Below are positions 50,703-58,924 of a stretch of 64,000 bases of DNA, one piece after another. Numbering within the stretch: the stretch's first letter is position 1; each line of letters begins with the position of its first letter. The stretch covers positions 124,001-188,000 of the forward strand of contig NZ_JABEME010000009.1 of the NCBI RefSeq assembly GCF_013004645.1, given 5' to 3'. This DNA is from Stenotrophomonas africana. GTDB taxonomy: Bacteria; Pseudomonadota; Gammaproteobacteria; Xanthomonadales; Xanthomonadaceae. Under the pieces are notes generated by a model that did not search any database, had not been told where the DNA came from, and was given only the letters and a program-made list of their open reading frames with translations. The translations under genes were made by a program, and so were the position numbers.

Positions 50703-50762
50703 AGGTTTCGGCCAACGGCTGAGCCCCTCGTGGTGGGTGGGGTCTGCACGACCATGAGGTTG

Positions 50763-50864
50763 GCCGGGATGGGTGGAATTGCGGGGGACGCCGTAAACCC
50801 GTCCTTGGGGGCTTGGCCGCGGCATCCATGCCGCGGACACCCCCGCAATCCCACCCATCCCGTC
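50763..50864 (+). repeat. 102-nt long-hairpin element, copy C
   Basis: Arms 50763-50787 and 50840-50864 pair at 23 of 25 positions; the 52-nt core (50788-50839) starts ACGCCGTAAACCCG and has the inner stem CCGCGGC-ATCCAT-GCCGCGG. The 3' flank begins CTTCGACAGTTTCCG. The outer flanks (GCCCCTCGTGG upstream, CCACGGAAGAAAG downstream) match those of copy D. The following gene-free DNA to 51078 holds further small hairpins, such as GCGCGCTGCGCGC near 50930 and CCCCTTCTGTTGAAGGGG near 51026, but no gene. Confidence 0.85.
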
Positions 50865-51078
50865 CTTCGACAGTTTCCGGTGTGCCCACCACGGAAGAAA
50901 GAAAGAAGAGCAGGAGCGGGTCGCGCGCTGCGCGCGCTCCATGGCTCGTTGCCATGGTGGGGAATGCCCATTCTTTGCGCAGCATCGAGCTTGCTCGACT
51001 GCTCAGCACACGCTCTGGAGTGAAGCCCCTTCTGTTGAAGGGGCGCGCCGAAGGCGGGGGTAGAGGAAGAATGCGTGG

Positions 51079-51112
51079 GCAACTGCTGTAGCGCTGGCGC
51101 TACAGCAGTTGC
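51079..51112. repeat. Perfect 34-nt palindrome over a stop codon
   Basis: GCAACTGCTGTAGCG, loop CTGG, CGCTACAGCAGTTGC: 15 perfect pairs. It contains a GTAG/CTAC pair and spans the last four codons and stop of the minus-strand metallopeptidase gene. It could be a terminator for that gene or a REP relative. Confidence 0.7.
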
Positions 51113-51879
51113 CGCAACATGGCCTTCAGGCGTCGCCCTTCAAGCTGGAAGTAGTCGCGCTGTTGCCGCCAGGCGGGAAAGCGCTGTTCCACTTCGTGCC
51201 AGAACGCGGGTGAATGATTCGGCTGGATCAGGTGGCAGAGTTCGTGCACCAGCACGTACTCGAACGCTTCCGAGCGGCCCAACACCAGGGCCAGGTCCAG
51301 CGCCATGCTACCGTCAGGCGCCAGCGAACCCCACTGCGAGGACATCACCTTCAGCCGCAGGCGGCTGGGTGCGCGCGGCAGGGTGGGCAGGTACTTCGGC
51401 AGCCAGCGACCGACGTCGGCGCGGGTCTGGGCTTCGTAGAACTCGCGCAGTAGGCGGCGCAGGGTGGCATCGCCGCCCCGGGTCGGCCACTGCACGCAGG
51501 CGCCGTGCGCGTCGATCTCCAGGCGCGCGTAGCGACCTTCCTGCCAACGCAGCGGCAATAGTTCGCCGCGCAGGGGCAGCACGCCGGCTTCGCCCGGCTG
51601 CAGCGGTGCCGGCAGGCCCTGGCCCTGGTACTGGCGCAGCTGCAGTGCCAGCCAGTCGCGGTGCTGTTCCAGGAAGCGTTCGCCCATCACCAGGCTTGCG
51701 CGCGGCGGCAGGGTCAAGCGTGCGCCGCGTTCGTCCACGCTCAGTTTGATGCGGCGCGCACGCGGATCACGCACGCGCAGTACCTCGATCTCGGCATCCT
51801 CCAGGCGCAGGCGAACGGTGTCGCGCTGTACGGTGGCAGGCGGGGTCGGGCTGATCAGGCGGCGCAGCAGACGGCTCAT
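51100..51879 (-). CDS. YgjP-type (M48/WLM-like) metallopeptidase domain protein
   Basis: A 259-residue protein of the DUF45/YgjP group. The zinc motif is HELCH in YVLVHELCHLIQPNHSPAFW with a downstream Glu in WHEVEQRF. Other family blocks: RARRIKLSVDERGARLTLPP, WGSLAPDGSMALDLALVLG (the WGS motif) and the terminal WRQQRDYFQLEGRRLK. E. coli YgjP has been reported to act on nucleotides despite its protease-like fold, so the activity is open. It is transcribed in the same direction as rdgC upstream (60-base gap). Its stop codon lies within a perfect palindrome. Confidence 0.88.
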   Translation of the reverse strand: MSRLLRRLISPTPPATVQRDTVRLRLEDAEIEVLRVRDPRARRIKLSVDERGARLTLPPRASLVMGERFLEQHRDWLALQLRQYQGQGLPAPLQPGEAGVLPLRGELLPLRWQEGRYARLEIDAHGACVQWPTRGGDATLRRLLREFYEAQTRADVGRWLPKYLPTLPRAPSRLRLKVMSSQWGSLAPDGSMALDLALVLGRSEAFEYVLVHELCHLIQPNHSPAFWHEVEQRFPAWRQQRDYFQLEGRRLKAMLRQLL

Positions 51880-51938
51880 GCGCCCAGCATAGCGCTGCTT
51901 CGGGCCGCCGGATGACCGGCGGCCGTCGGGCTGCCTGT

Positions 51939-52844
51939 TCAGTCAGCCTTGCTGAGCTTGAAGGCTTCTTCCAGCAACAGGAACAGGCGGCGGATCTCGG
52001 CGCTCTGCAGGGCGAAGCGGGCATCGAACTCGGCGCGGCGGCCGTCTTCGTCGGCATGCTCCAGTTGGTCCAGGGCGCCGTCGAGGAACTTCAGCTTGCG
52101 CACGATCAGGTCGTCGCCGATCACGAACGACAGGTTGTCCTCGAAGATCAGCGCCAGCTTGGTGACCTGCTTGCCGACGTCCAGGTGCTTGTCGATCTCG
52201 TCGCAGCGCAGTTCCTGGTGCTGGCACTTGACCACCGCGCCGCCTTCCACCGGGTCCTTCATCTCGCATTCTTCGCCCAGGCTCAGCCCGGTCGGCAGCG
52301 GCTCGCCAGCAATCCAGCCGGTCAGGATCGAACGCGGTGCGACTTCGGCGTTCAGCGGCATCGCCGGGAAGCTGCCGAGCAGGCCACGGATGTCGGACAT
52401 GAAGTACTCGCCGGTCTTGCGGCTGGAGGTATCCACCGCCACGTAGCCGTGCTGCAGGTCGATGAAGGCGTCGTTGCGCGAGGACTTCACGAAGGCGCGC
52501 GGCAGCAGTTCATGCAGCAGGTCGTCCTTCATGCGCTTGCGCTCGCGGCCACCCGGGCGGCGGCCTTCCTTCTCCTCGATCTCCTCCAGCTTGCGCTCGA
52601 GCAGGTCGTTGACCACCGCCGCCGGCAGGATCTTGTCCTCGCCGCCCACGGTCAGCCACAGGTGCTCGGCAATGCGGTGGGAGAGCAGTTCCTTCTCCTC
52701 GCGGCCGAACGGCGAGATGAAACCGCGCGAGCTCATTTCCAGCGCGCCGACCGGCTTCAGCAGGGCGTGCGGCAGCAGGGTGTCGACTTCGGAAAAATCA
52801 GTGGTGGTCGGGAAACGGAAGAACGTCAGGTTGCGAAAGAACAT
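51939..52844 (-). CDS. rdgC: Recombination-associated protein RdgC
   Basis: RdgC forms a ring-shaped DNA-binding dimer that limits RecA activity. The 301-residue length equals that of E. coli RdgC (303). It opens MFFRNLTFFRFPTTTDFSEV and contains the family blocks SRGFISPFGREEKELLSH, LPAAVVNDLLERKLEEIEEK, GRRPGGRERKRMKDDLLHEL and ALIFEDNLSFVIGDDLIVRK. The ATG at 52844 is the canonical start. It lies 37 bases downstream of ttcA on the same strand and upstream of the YgjP-type gene. Confidence 0.96.
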   Translation of the reverse strand: MFFRNLTFFRFPTTTDFSEVDTLLPHALLKPVGALEMSSRGFISPFGREEKELLSHRIAEHLWLTVGGEDKILPAAVVNDLLERKLEEIEEKEGRRPGGRERKRMKDDLLHELLPRAFVKSSRNDAFIDLQHGYVAVDTSSRKTGEYFMSDIRGLLGSFPAMPLNAEVAPRSILTGWIAGEPLPTGLSLGEECEMKDPVEGGAVVKCQHQELRCDEIDKHLDVGKQVTKLALIFEDNLSFVIGDDLIVRKLKFLDGALDQLEHADEDGRRAEFDARFALQSAEIRRLFLLLEEAFKLSKAD

Positions 52845-52880
52845 GGAATTCCGGATGGCAAAGAGGAAGGGCGACCGACC

Positions 52881-53801
52881 TTAAACGGTGGGCGTCTCGG
52901 GATCTGCGTCGGCATCGGCCGGTGAACCGGCCAGCCAGGCATGGGCGTCGGGCAGCGGCGCGTCGTCGCGACGGCCCAGCGCCATGAAGTCGAACAGGGT
53001 GGTGTCGGCCAGCTGCGAGGGCCGGACTTCACCCATGGCGCGCGCGATCTGCTCGATGCGGCCCGGGTGGTCCTTCTCCCACTGCTTCAACATCAGGCCG
53101 ACCTGGCGGCGCTGCAGGTTCTCCTGGCTGCCGCACAGGTTGCAGGGAATGATCGGGAACTGGCGTGCCTGCGCGTAGTCGACGATGTCGCTCTCGCGCA
53201 CGTAGGCCAGCGGCCGGATCACCACGTGCTTGCCGTCGTCGCTGCGCAGCTTCGGCGGCATGCCCGACAGCTTGGCGTGGTGGAACAGGTTCATGAAGAA
53301 CGTGGCCACCATGTCGTCGCGGTGGTGGCCCAGCGCGATCTTGGTGAAGCCATGGATTTCGGCGTAGTTGTACAGCGCACCACGACGCAGCCGCGAGCAC
53401 AGCGAGCACATCGTCTTGCCTTCCGGAATGACCCGGCTGACCACCGAATAGGTGTCCTGCTCGATGATGTGGTACGGCACGCCCAGCCCGGCCAGGTACT
53501 CCGGCAGGATGTGCTCGGGGAAGCCCGGCTGCTTCTGGTCCAGGTTCACCGCCACCAGCTCGAACGGCACCGGCGCCTTTTTCTGCAGCTGCAGCAGCAC
53601 GTCCAGCAGGGTATAGCTGTCCTTGCCGCCGGACAGGCAGACCATCACCTTGTCGCCGGCCTCGATCATGCCGAAGTCGGCAATCGCCTCGCCGACCTGG
53701 CGGCGCAGGCGCTTGGCCAGCTTGTGCTGCTCGCGCTCGGCCACGCGCGGATCGCGGGCGGCGCGCGGCAGGGGATCGGGAAGGGAAATCACGGCACTCA
53801 T
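52881..53801 (-). CDS. ttcA: tRNA 2-thiocytidine biosynthesis protein TtcA
   Basis: TtcA thiolates cytidine 32 of certain tRNAs using an iron-sulfur cluster and ATP. The PP-loop is [20 protein letters not shown]. The cluster cysteines are in [20 protein letters not shown] and [15 protein letters not shown], the two CxxC pairs typical of Ttc[21 protein letters not shown] is the conserved middle block. I chose the ATG at 53801 ([17 protein letters not shown]) because a GGAG lies just before it; an ATG nine bases upstream is in frame but lacks a ribosome-binding site. About 306 residues, as usual. Confidence 0.96.
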   Translation of the reverse strand: MSAVISLPDPLPRAARDPRVAEREQHKLAKRLRRQVGEAIADFGMIEAGDKVMVCLSGGKDSYTLLDVLLQLQKKAPVPFELVAVNLDQKQPGFPEHILPEYLAGLGVPYHIIEQDTYSVVSRVIPEGKTMCSLCSRLRRGALYNYAEIHGFTKIALGHHRDDMVATFFMNLFHHAKLSGMPPKLRSDDGKHVVIRPLAYVRESDIVDYAQARQFPIIPCNLCGSQENLQRRQVGLMLKQWEKDHPGRIEQIARAMGEVRPSQLADTTLFDFMALGRRDDAPLPDAHAWLAGSPADADADPETPTV

Positions 53802-53892
53802 GGGCTCCATTCTAACGGCTCGGAGCGGCCCCGGCCGGGGGTCGGAATTCCCCTCTCCCGGCGGTCATCATCGCTGTGTATGCTCGGAGGCT

Positions 53893-54096
53893 GTGGACAC
53901 CTACAGCCCCGCCGAGATCGTCGAGCACCTCGCCGCCCTGCGCGCCGAGCACCGCCTGCTGGATGAACAGATCACCCGCATGGCGGCCAACGGCGAGGAT
54001 GAACTGGAAGCCAAGCGCCTGAAGCGGCGCAAGCTGCAGCTGAAGGACTGCATCGCCAGGCTGGAAAGCCTGCAGATTCCTGACGAACCGGCCTGA
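53893..54096 (+). CDS. DUF465 (YdcH-like) small protein
   Basis: A 67-residue, highly charged helical protein of the DUF465/YdcH family, which forms short coiled coils and has no known function. Pattern: IVEHLAALRAEHRLLDEQIT, then ELEAKRLKRRKLQLKDCIAR LESL at the end, with the typical LKRRKLQLKD core. The start is the GTG at 53893, with GGAGG two bases before it, a short spacing that may mean weak translation. It is divergent from ttcA and followed by a pair of palindromes. Confidence 0.8.
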   Translation: MDTYSPAEIVEHLAALRAEHRLLDEQITRMAANGEDELEAKRLKRRKLQLKDCIARLESLQIPDEPA

Positions 54097-54106
54097 AGAC
54101 CGTCCT

Positions 54107-54165
54107 GGTGGGTGCCAACCTTGGTTGGCACGGTTGGAAGGTGTGGACCAAGGTCCACACCCACC
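54107..54165. repeat. Inverted pair of REP-like palindromes without GTAG
   Basis: GGTGGGTGCCAACCTTGG with its complement TTGGCAC (54107-54131) and GTGTGGACCAAGGTCCACAC with CCACC (54141-54165). They have SMAG-like architecture, but the leading tetranucleotide is GTGG rather than GTAG. They separate convergent genes. Confidence 0.75.
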
Positions 54166-54184
54166 GCAGGACCCGGCGCTACGT

Positions 54185-56821
54185 TCAATCCTGCGGCGCG
54201 GGCTCGTCCGGGCGCGCCGCTTCCGGGCTGACCCGTTCGATGGTGTGGCGCAGCTCGCGGCCCAGGATGAACTTGGCATCCTTGGCCCAGGCATCCAGCC
54301 GCTCGTCGAACAGCAGCTTGCTGTTTTCGTCCGGCCACACCAGGCGCAGTTCGCGCAGCTTCTGGATGAAGCCGCGGAACAGGGACTTGTCGAAGAACTC
54401 CGGCGCCGCCGGTGCATAGAGCAGGCTCAGCCGCTGCGCCGCCTGCTGGCACAGGCTTTCCAGCTCGGCGGCGCCGAGCACGCCGGGGCCGTTCTTCACC
54501 AGCACCGAGATGGCGATGTAGTAGCGCTCGAACGCCTGCTGCAGCGAATGGCCGATCGCACGCAGGCGGAACACCTCGTCGGTCTGCCCCGTATTACGCG
54601 CCAGGATGCCGCCGTCGTCATCGTTGACGTTCTGCAGCAGGCCCTCGCGCACGAACACATCGATGGTCCGGTCGATGCGGTGGGCGAACTCGTCCTCGCT
54701 CCACGGCAGGAACAGTTCGGCCTGCAGGAACGGGTACACCGTGCGCCCCAGCTGGACCAGCCCGGTACGGCTCATGCGACGGTTGTTCTGGAAGCAGCAG
54801 GCCACCCACGACGAGGCGGTGAACAGATGCACCACGTTGTTGCGGAAGTAGCTGAGCAGCACCGCGGTGTCGCCACTGACGCTGAGCACATCGCCCAGCG
54901 GGTGCTTGATGCGGGTGAGGACGTTGATTTCCTCGGCATGGGCGATGATCCGCTCCGGCGAGTGCGGGGTCACCGTCACCCGGTCCGAGTACGGCATCTC
55001 GACCAGCAGGGTCTTGCACAGCTCGATCTGCGCGATCAGGTCGGCCTCGCCCATCGCATGCTTCGGCGTGGACAGCAGCGCCAGCGCCAGCAGATTGATC
55101 GGGTTGACGTCGGCAGCGCCGTTGATGCGCACCTGGATGCGTTCGGCCAGCGTGTCCACCGTGGTCGACAGCCAGGCCGGCTTCTCGTCCTCGGATACCG
55201 CCTCGCCCTTCCACTCCGGCGCCTTCTCGGCCAGCACGTCGTTCAGTGCGATCGGTTCGCCGAAGTTCACCACCACCTGGCCGTAGTTCTGCTTGAGCAC
55301 CTTGGGGATGCCCCACAGCAGCGACCAGATCGATTCCTTTTCCTTCGGCCGCCCGGACAGTTCGTCCAGGTAGCTGCCGCCTTCCATCAGCTTCTCGTAG
55401 CCGATGTAGATGGGCTGGAACAGCACCGGCTTGCGCGGCTGGCGCAGGAACGCGCGCAGGGTCATCGAGATCATGCCGCCCTTGGGCTGCAGCAGGCGGC
55501 CGGTGCGCGAACGGCCACCTTCGACGAAGTACTCCAGCGAGTAGCCACCGGCCACCAGCTGCGCGACGTACTCACTGAGCACCGCCGAATACAGCGCGTT
55601 GCCGCGGATCGAACGGCGGATGAAGAACGCACCGCCCTTGCGCAGCAGGGTGCCGACCACCGGCAGGTTCAGGTTGATGCCGGCCACGATGTGTGGCGGC
55701 ACGATGCCGCGGTCGTACAGCAGGTAGGACAGCAGCAGGTAGTCCATGTGGCTGCGGTGGCTGGGCACGTAAACCACTTCGTGGCCCGGCGCGGCGGCCT
55801 TGAACTTGTCCAGGTGGTGCACCAGTACGCCCGCATAGATGCGGTTCCACACGTGGCTGAGCATGAAGCTGGCCGAGCGCACCACCGGGCTGGAGTAGTC
55901 CGCGGCGATTTCCCAGGCGTAGGCATGCGCCTTCTTCCAGGCATCGGCCGGCTTGGAGTTGTCGCGCTTGGCCTGCGCGGCGATCGCTTCGCGCACCGGT
56001 TCGGCGGCCAGCACCTGGTCCACCAGCAGGCGCCGGGTCGACAGGTCGGGGCCGATCACCGATTCACGGATGCGGCGGAAGTGCGTACGCAGCACGCGCT
56101 GCAGCTTGCGCACCGTGCGTTCCGGCTCCAGGCCTTCGTCCACGGTGCTGCGCAGCGAGATCGGCGGGGCGAAGCGGACGATGGTACTGCGGCCGTTGAG
56201 CAGTACCGCCAGCAGGCGGCGGAAGCGGCCGACCAGCGCCCAGTTTTCCGAGAACAGCACAGCGAACCAGCCGCTCTGCTTGTCCGGCGCGCGGCCGACG
56301 AAGATCGACACCGGCACCAGGTGCACGTCCAGGTCGTCGCGCACGCGGTGCGCCTGCAGGACCTTGGCCAGCGAATCGGAATGGGTCTTGGCCCCGCGCT
56401 GCTCGGGGATCAGCGAGTTGCTGGAGCTGCGGCGCGACAGTGCCAGGTAAGCGCGCTTGCGGCCGGTCGGGTCACCGGCCAGCGGCACCAGCGGCGACGG
56501 CAGGCCGGCCTGGCGGCAGGCCTTGTCCAGGATCAGCGCGTTGGACAGGCCGTAGTCTTCCAGCACGTACATGACCGGGCGGCCATCGTTGTACTGGCCC
56601 GGGTCTTCCGGCTCGATCTTCAGCGACAGCCACGGCTCGACCAGGCGGCCCAGCAACCGTGCCCACAGCGGGCGGCGGCCAGCCGGACGCGCGTGCGCGG
56701 GCGGCGGTACCGGGTTCGGGCCGGTACCGGTCGAGGGGGACGCCGGCACCGTATCGGCGGGCGTCGACTGGGATTCTTCGCCGGGGAACGGCAGCGGGTT
56801 CTGTTTCGACATCGGCGCCAT
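54185..56821 (-). CDS. plsB: Glycerol-3-phosphate acyltransferase PlsB
   Basis: Inner-membrane enzyme that adds the first acyl chain to glycerol-3-phosphate in phospholipid synthesis; 878 residues, slightly longer than E. coli PlsB (807). The acyltransferase blocks are all present: I VPSHRSHMDYLLLSYLL (His-x4-Asp, about residue 355), II KGGAFFIRRSIRGNALYS, III YFVEGGRSRTGRLLQPKGG and IV KPVLFQPIYIGYEKLMEGG. The N-terminus is a Pro/Ser-rich extension of about 55 residues before LWARLLGRLVEPWLSL. The start overlaps the stop of the upstream lipoprotein gene (TAATG), so the two are coupled. Confidence 0.97.
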   Translation of the reverse strand: MAPMSKQNPLPFPGEESQSTPADTVPASPSTGTGPNPVPPPAHARPAGRRPLWARLLGRLVEPWLSLKIEPEDPGQYNDGRPVMYVLEDYGLSNALILDKACRQAGLPSPLVPLAGDPTGRKRAYLALSRRSSSNSLIPEQRGAKTHSDSLAKVLQAHRVRDDLDVHLVPVSIFVGRAPDKQSGWFAVLFSENWALVGRFRRLLAVLLNGRSTIVRFAPPISLRSTVDEGLEPERTVRKLQRVLRTHFRRIRESVIGPDLSTRRLLVDQVLAAEPVREAIAAQAKRDNSKPADAWKKAHAYAWEIAADYSSPVVRSASFMLSHVWNRIYAGVLVHHLDKFKAAAPGHEVVYVPSHRSHMDYLLLSYLLYDRGIVPPHIVAGINLNLPVVGTLLRKGGAFFIRRSIRGNALYSAVLSEYVAQLVAGGYSLEYFVEGGRSRTGRLLQPKGGMISMTLRAFLRQPRKPVLFQPIYIGYEKLMEGGSYLDELSGRPKEKESIWSLLWGIPKVLKQNYGQVVVNFGEPIALNDVLAEKAPEWKGEAVSEDEKPAWLSTTVDTLAERIQVRINGAADVNPINLLALALLSTPKHAMGEADLIAQIELCKTLLVEMPYSDRVTVTPHSPERIIAHAEEINVLTRIKHPLGDVLSVSGDTAVLLSYFRNNVVHLFTASSWVACCFQNNRRMSRTGLVQLGRTVYPFLQAELFLPWSEDEFAHRIDRTIDVFVREGLLQNVNDDDGGILARNTGQTDEVFRLRAIGHSLQQAFERYYIAISVLVKNGPGVLGAAELESLCQQAAQRLSLLYAPAAPEFFDKSLFRGFIQKLRELRLVWPDENSKLLFDERLDAWAKDAKFILGRELRHTIERVSPEAARPDEPAPQD

Positions 56822-57774
56822 TATGGCTTAGGCGGCGGCGTTGCCGCTTCCCCACCGTCGGCGGGGGCTTCGGCCGGTGACGGCGACGCAGCAGCGCGGG
56901 CCGCGTCGGCCTTGCGCAGCAGGGCGTCGGTATCGGCCAGGGTGCGGGTCAGGTACCAGTGGCCCTCGCGGCGGCTCAGCGGCAGCTGCAGGGTCATTTC
57001 GCGGCCAGCCAGGTCGTAGTGCAGGCGTACCAGCGCATTGTCGCCCTCCACCGAGAGCAATTCGCCGCGCACGCTGCGCAGCGCGTCGTCCACGCCCAGC
57101 CCGTAGCTGCCCAGCACCGCCTTGAGGGTGTGGATGAACGGTGCCAGCTGCTGCAGGCTGCCTTCCATGCCGGCGGCCTGCAGGCCGGCCTCATCGTCGA
57201 AGCCGACCTTGTCGGCCGCGCCGACCAGCGCGGCGATGGTGCTGCGCGCGCGGGCACGGTCACTGATCGGTGCCCCCTGCGCCCAGCTGGCGAGGGTTTC
57301 CACCAGGGCGATGTAGTGGGACTGTTGGCCGGGCGTATAGCCCTTCTGATGGCGCAGGTACTGCACACCGAAGTTGCCCATCGACTGCGCGGCCTGGCGC
57401 ACGGCACCGGCCTGGCCGGCCAGCTGGCGGTCGAAGCTGCGCTGCAGTTCGACGCTGGCATTGGGCGCACGCAGGGCGGCCAGCATCGGCAGCAGCTGGT
57501 CGCCCAGCGGGAGCTCGGTCAGCGGCCACTGGCTGTGGCCCTCGTCCCACGCCTGCTGCAGGCGCTGGTACTGGCTCGGCGGTACCGACAGCTTCGCGTA
57601 GCCGACCAGATCGTCCTCGGCCAGGCGCAGGGCCATGGCCTGCACCGCCGCAACCGGTTCGGCCGCCGGCTTGGCCGGATCGTTGGCCGATTCACGACAC
57701 GCGGCCACGGCCAGCAGCAGCATGGCTACCAACCCCCATCCACGCGCAGACCTTCCTCGCACTGCCACGCTCAT
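56821..57774 (-). CDS. Lipoprotein of unknown function upstream of plsB
   Basis: A 317-residue predicted lipoprotein: MSVAVRGRSARGWGLVAMLL then LAVAACRES, lipobox VAAC. No named family recognised. The mature protein is largely helical (MALRLAEDDLVGYAKLSVPP, LQQAWDEGHSQWPLTELPLG, FGVQYLRHQKGYTPGQQSHY) with a late beta segment NALVRLHYDLAGREMTLQLP and a low-complexity Ala/Pro tail. The ATG at 57774 gives the lipoprotein signal. Its stop shares a base with the plsB start, so it is cotranslated with plsB, hinting at a link with envelope lipid metabolism, though that is only context. Confidence 0.75.
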   Translation of the reverse strand: MSVAVRGRSARGWGLVAMLLLAVAACRESANDPAKPAAEPVAAVQAMALRLAEDDLVGYAKLSVPPSQYQRLQQAWDEGHSQWPLTELPLGDQLLPMLAALRAPNASVELQRSFDRQLAGQAGAVRQAAQSMGNFGVQYLRHQKGYTPGQQSHYIALVETLASWAQGAPISDRARARSTIAALVGAADKVGFDDEAGLQAAGMEGSLQQLAPFIHTLKAVLGSYGLGVDDALRSVRGELLSVEGDNALVRLHYDLAGREMTLQLPLSRREGHWYLTRTLADTDALLRKADAARAAASPSPAEAPADGGEAATPPPKP

Positions 57775-57882
57775 GCACTCGGACTCCCCGGACCGGTCCG
57801 CATCTTGCGGCCTGCGACGTGACAGCGGCAAGCCGGGACGTCACGGTTTACGCTGTTGCCCGTGCAAGTCACTGACCGGAAT

Positions 57883-57980
57883 AAAAAAAGAGCCGGGATC
57901 ACGGGGATCACAGGCTCTTCAAGCCGGCGCAGGGCCGGTGGACAGTGGTGTGGCGCATGTCCGGTCCGAGGACCGGATGG
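57883..57980 (-). ncRNA. Candidate small RNA with C-rich loops
   Basis: In the 425-bp gap between a lipoprotein gene and pyrF lies a complete transcription unit with no reading frame. A promoter (58014-57986) is followed by a first hairpin TCCGGTCC-TC-GGACCGGA, a second CCGGC-CCTGC-GCCGG, and a terminator stem AGAGCC/GGCTCT whose 18-base loop carries two GATCCC repeats, closed by seven T. The predicted transcript is about 97 nt. C-rich loops of this kind often pair with Shine-Dalgarno sequences. I cannot match it to a named RNA. Confidence 0.55.
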
Positions 57981-57985
57981 CGGCG

Positions 57986-58014
57986 ATCCTACGCTGCCGC
58001 TCAAGTTAAGGCAA
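57986..58014 (-). promoter_or_regulatory. Promoter of the candidate small RNA
   Basis: On the minus strand TTGCCT (58014-58009), 17 bases, TAGGAT (57991-57986): good sigma70-type boxes at ideal spacing, with the predicted start about six bases downstream of the -10. Confidence 0.55.
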
Positions 58015-58137
58015 CACTTCACGTAGTGCCGTATAAATTGTTGATTTTATTGAACGACCTGGTACCTGGGACCGGGCTCAGGAAATCTACGGCAGGTTTT
58101 GCGGCGATTCGGGCACAACCGCTCCGCGGGCGGATGC

Positions 58138-58171
58138 AAAAACGCCATCCCGCGCGGGTCGGGATGGCGTT
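58138..58171 (-). terminator. Rho-independent terminator of pyrF
   Basis: On the minus strand AACGCCATCCC pairs with GGGATGGCGTT, followed by TTT. It starts 28 bases past the pyrF stop. Confidence 0.85.
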
Positions 58172-58198
58172 CGAGCCTGCAGCCTTGGCAGCGGAATC

Positions 58199-58924
58199 TC
58201 AGCGCGCAGCCAGCGCCGATGCGATTTCCTGCTGGATGGCCCGGGCTGCGGCCTGCGGATCGGCGGCCAGGCGGATCGGACGGCCGACCACGATGGCATC
58301 GGCGCCATCGGCAAAGGCCTGGTCCACGCCAACAGTACGCTTCTGGTCATCACCGACCGGGCCGCCGGGGCGGATGCCCGGGCAGACGATCGAGAACCCG
58401 GCGCCGGTGGCGGCCCGGATCGGGCCGGCTTCCTGGCCCGAGGCGATCACGCCATCAATGCCAGCCGCCTGGGCGGCCAGCGCACGCTCGACCACCACGT
58501 CCACCGGTTCACGGTCGATGCCCATCTGCGCCAGGTCCGGACGGCCCATTGAGGTCAGCACGGTCACCGCCAGCAGGCGCATGTCGCTGCTGTTGGCGGC
58601 GGCGCAGGCTTCCATCATCGCCGGGTGCCAGCCGTGGATGGTGGCGTAGCTGACCGGCCACTGCGACAGGCGCTTGATCACCGCCGCGGCGGTGGCCGGG
58701 ATGTCGAAGAACTTCAGGTCGACGAACACGCGCTTGTCGCGGCGGGCCAGCTCGTCCAGCACCTGGAAGTACTCGCCGGAGGCAAGCAGTTCCATGCCGA
58801 TCTTGTAGAACGCCACGCTGTCGCCGAGGCGATCGACCCACTCCAGCGCCTGCACGCGGTCAGGCACGTCCAGCGCGAAGATCAGGCGCTCGTCGTCGCG
58901 CAGCGGCAGCGGTGCGCGGCTCAC
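58199..58924 (-). CDS. pyrF: Orotidine 5'-phosphate decarboxylase PyrF
   Basis: Last step of UMP synthesis, 241 residues. The catalytic Asp-Lys-Asp set is in [20 protein letters not shown]. Start strand [20 protein letters not shown], phosphate-binding region [20 protein letters not shown] and [20 protein letters not shown] are typical of the family. The frame reaches further upstream, but the GTG at 58924 ([20 protein letters not shown]) gives the family's length and overlaps the stop of the upstream phosphatase gene (GTGA), so the two are coupled. A strong terminator ends the unit. Confidence 0.96.
   Translation of the reverse strand: MSRAPLPLRDDERLIFALDVPDRVQALEWVDRLGDSVAFYKIGMELLASGEYFQVLDELARRDKRVFVDLKFFDIPATAAAVIKRLSQWPVSYATIHGWHPAMMEACAAANSSDMRLLAVTVLTSMGRPDLAQMGIDREPVDVVVERALAAQAAGIDGVIASGQEAGPIRAATGAGFSIVCPGIRPGGPVGDDQKRTVGVDQAFADGADAIVVGRPIRLAADPQAAARAIQQEIASALAAR

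Noticed and set aside
57883..57980. Assigning the candidate RNA as sX13 or 6S RNA.
   Set aside because: As I recall, sX13 lies near polA, which is not here, and 6S RNA is about 180 nt with a long bulged stem; neither fits.
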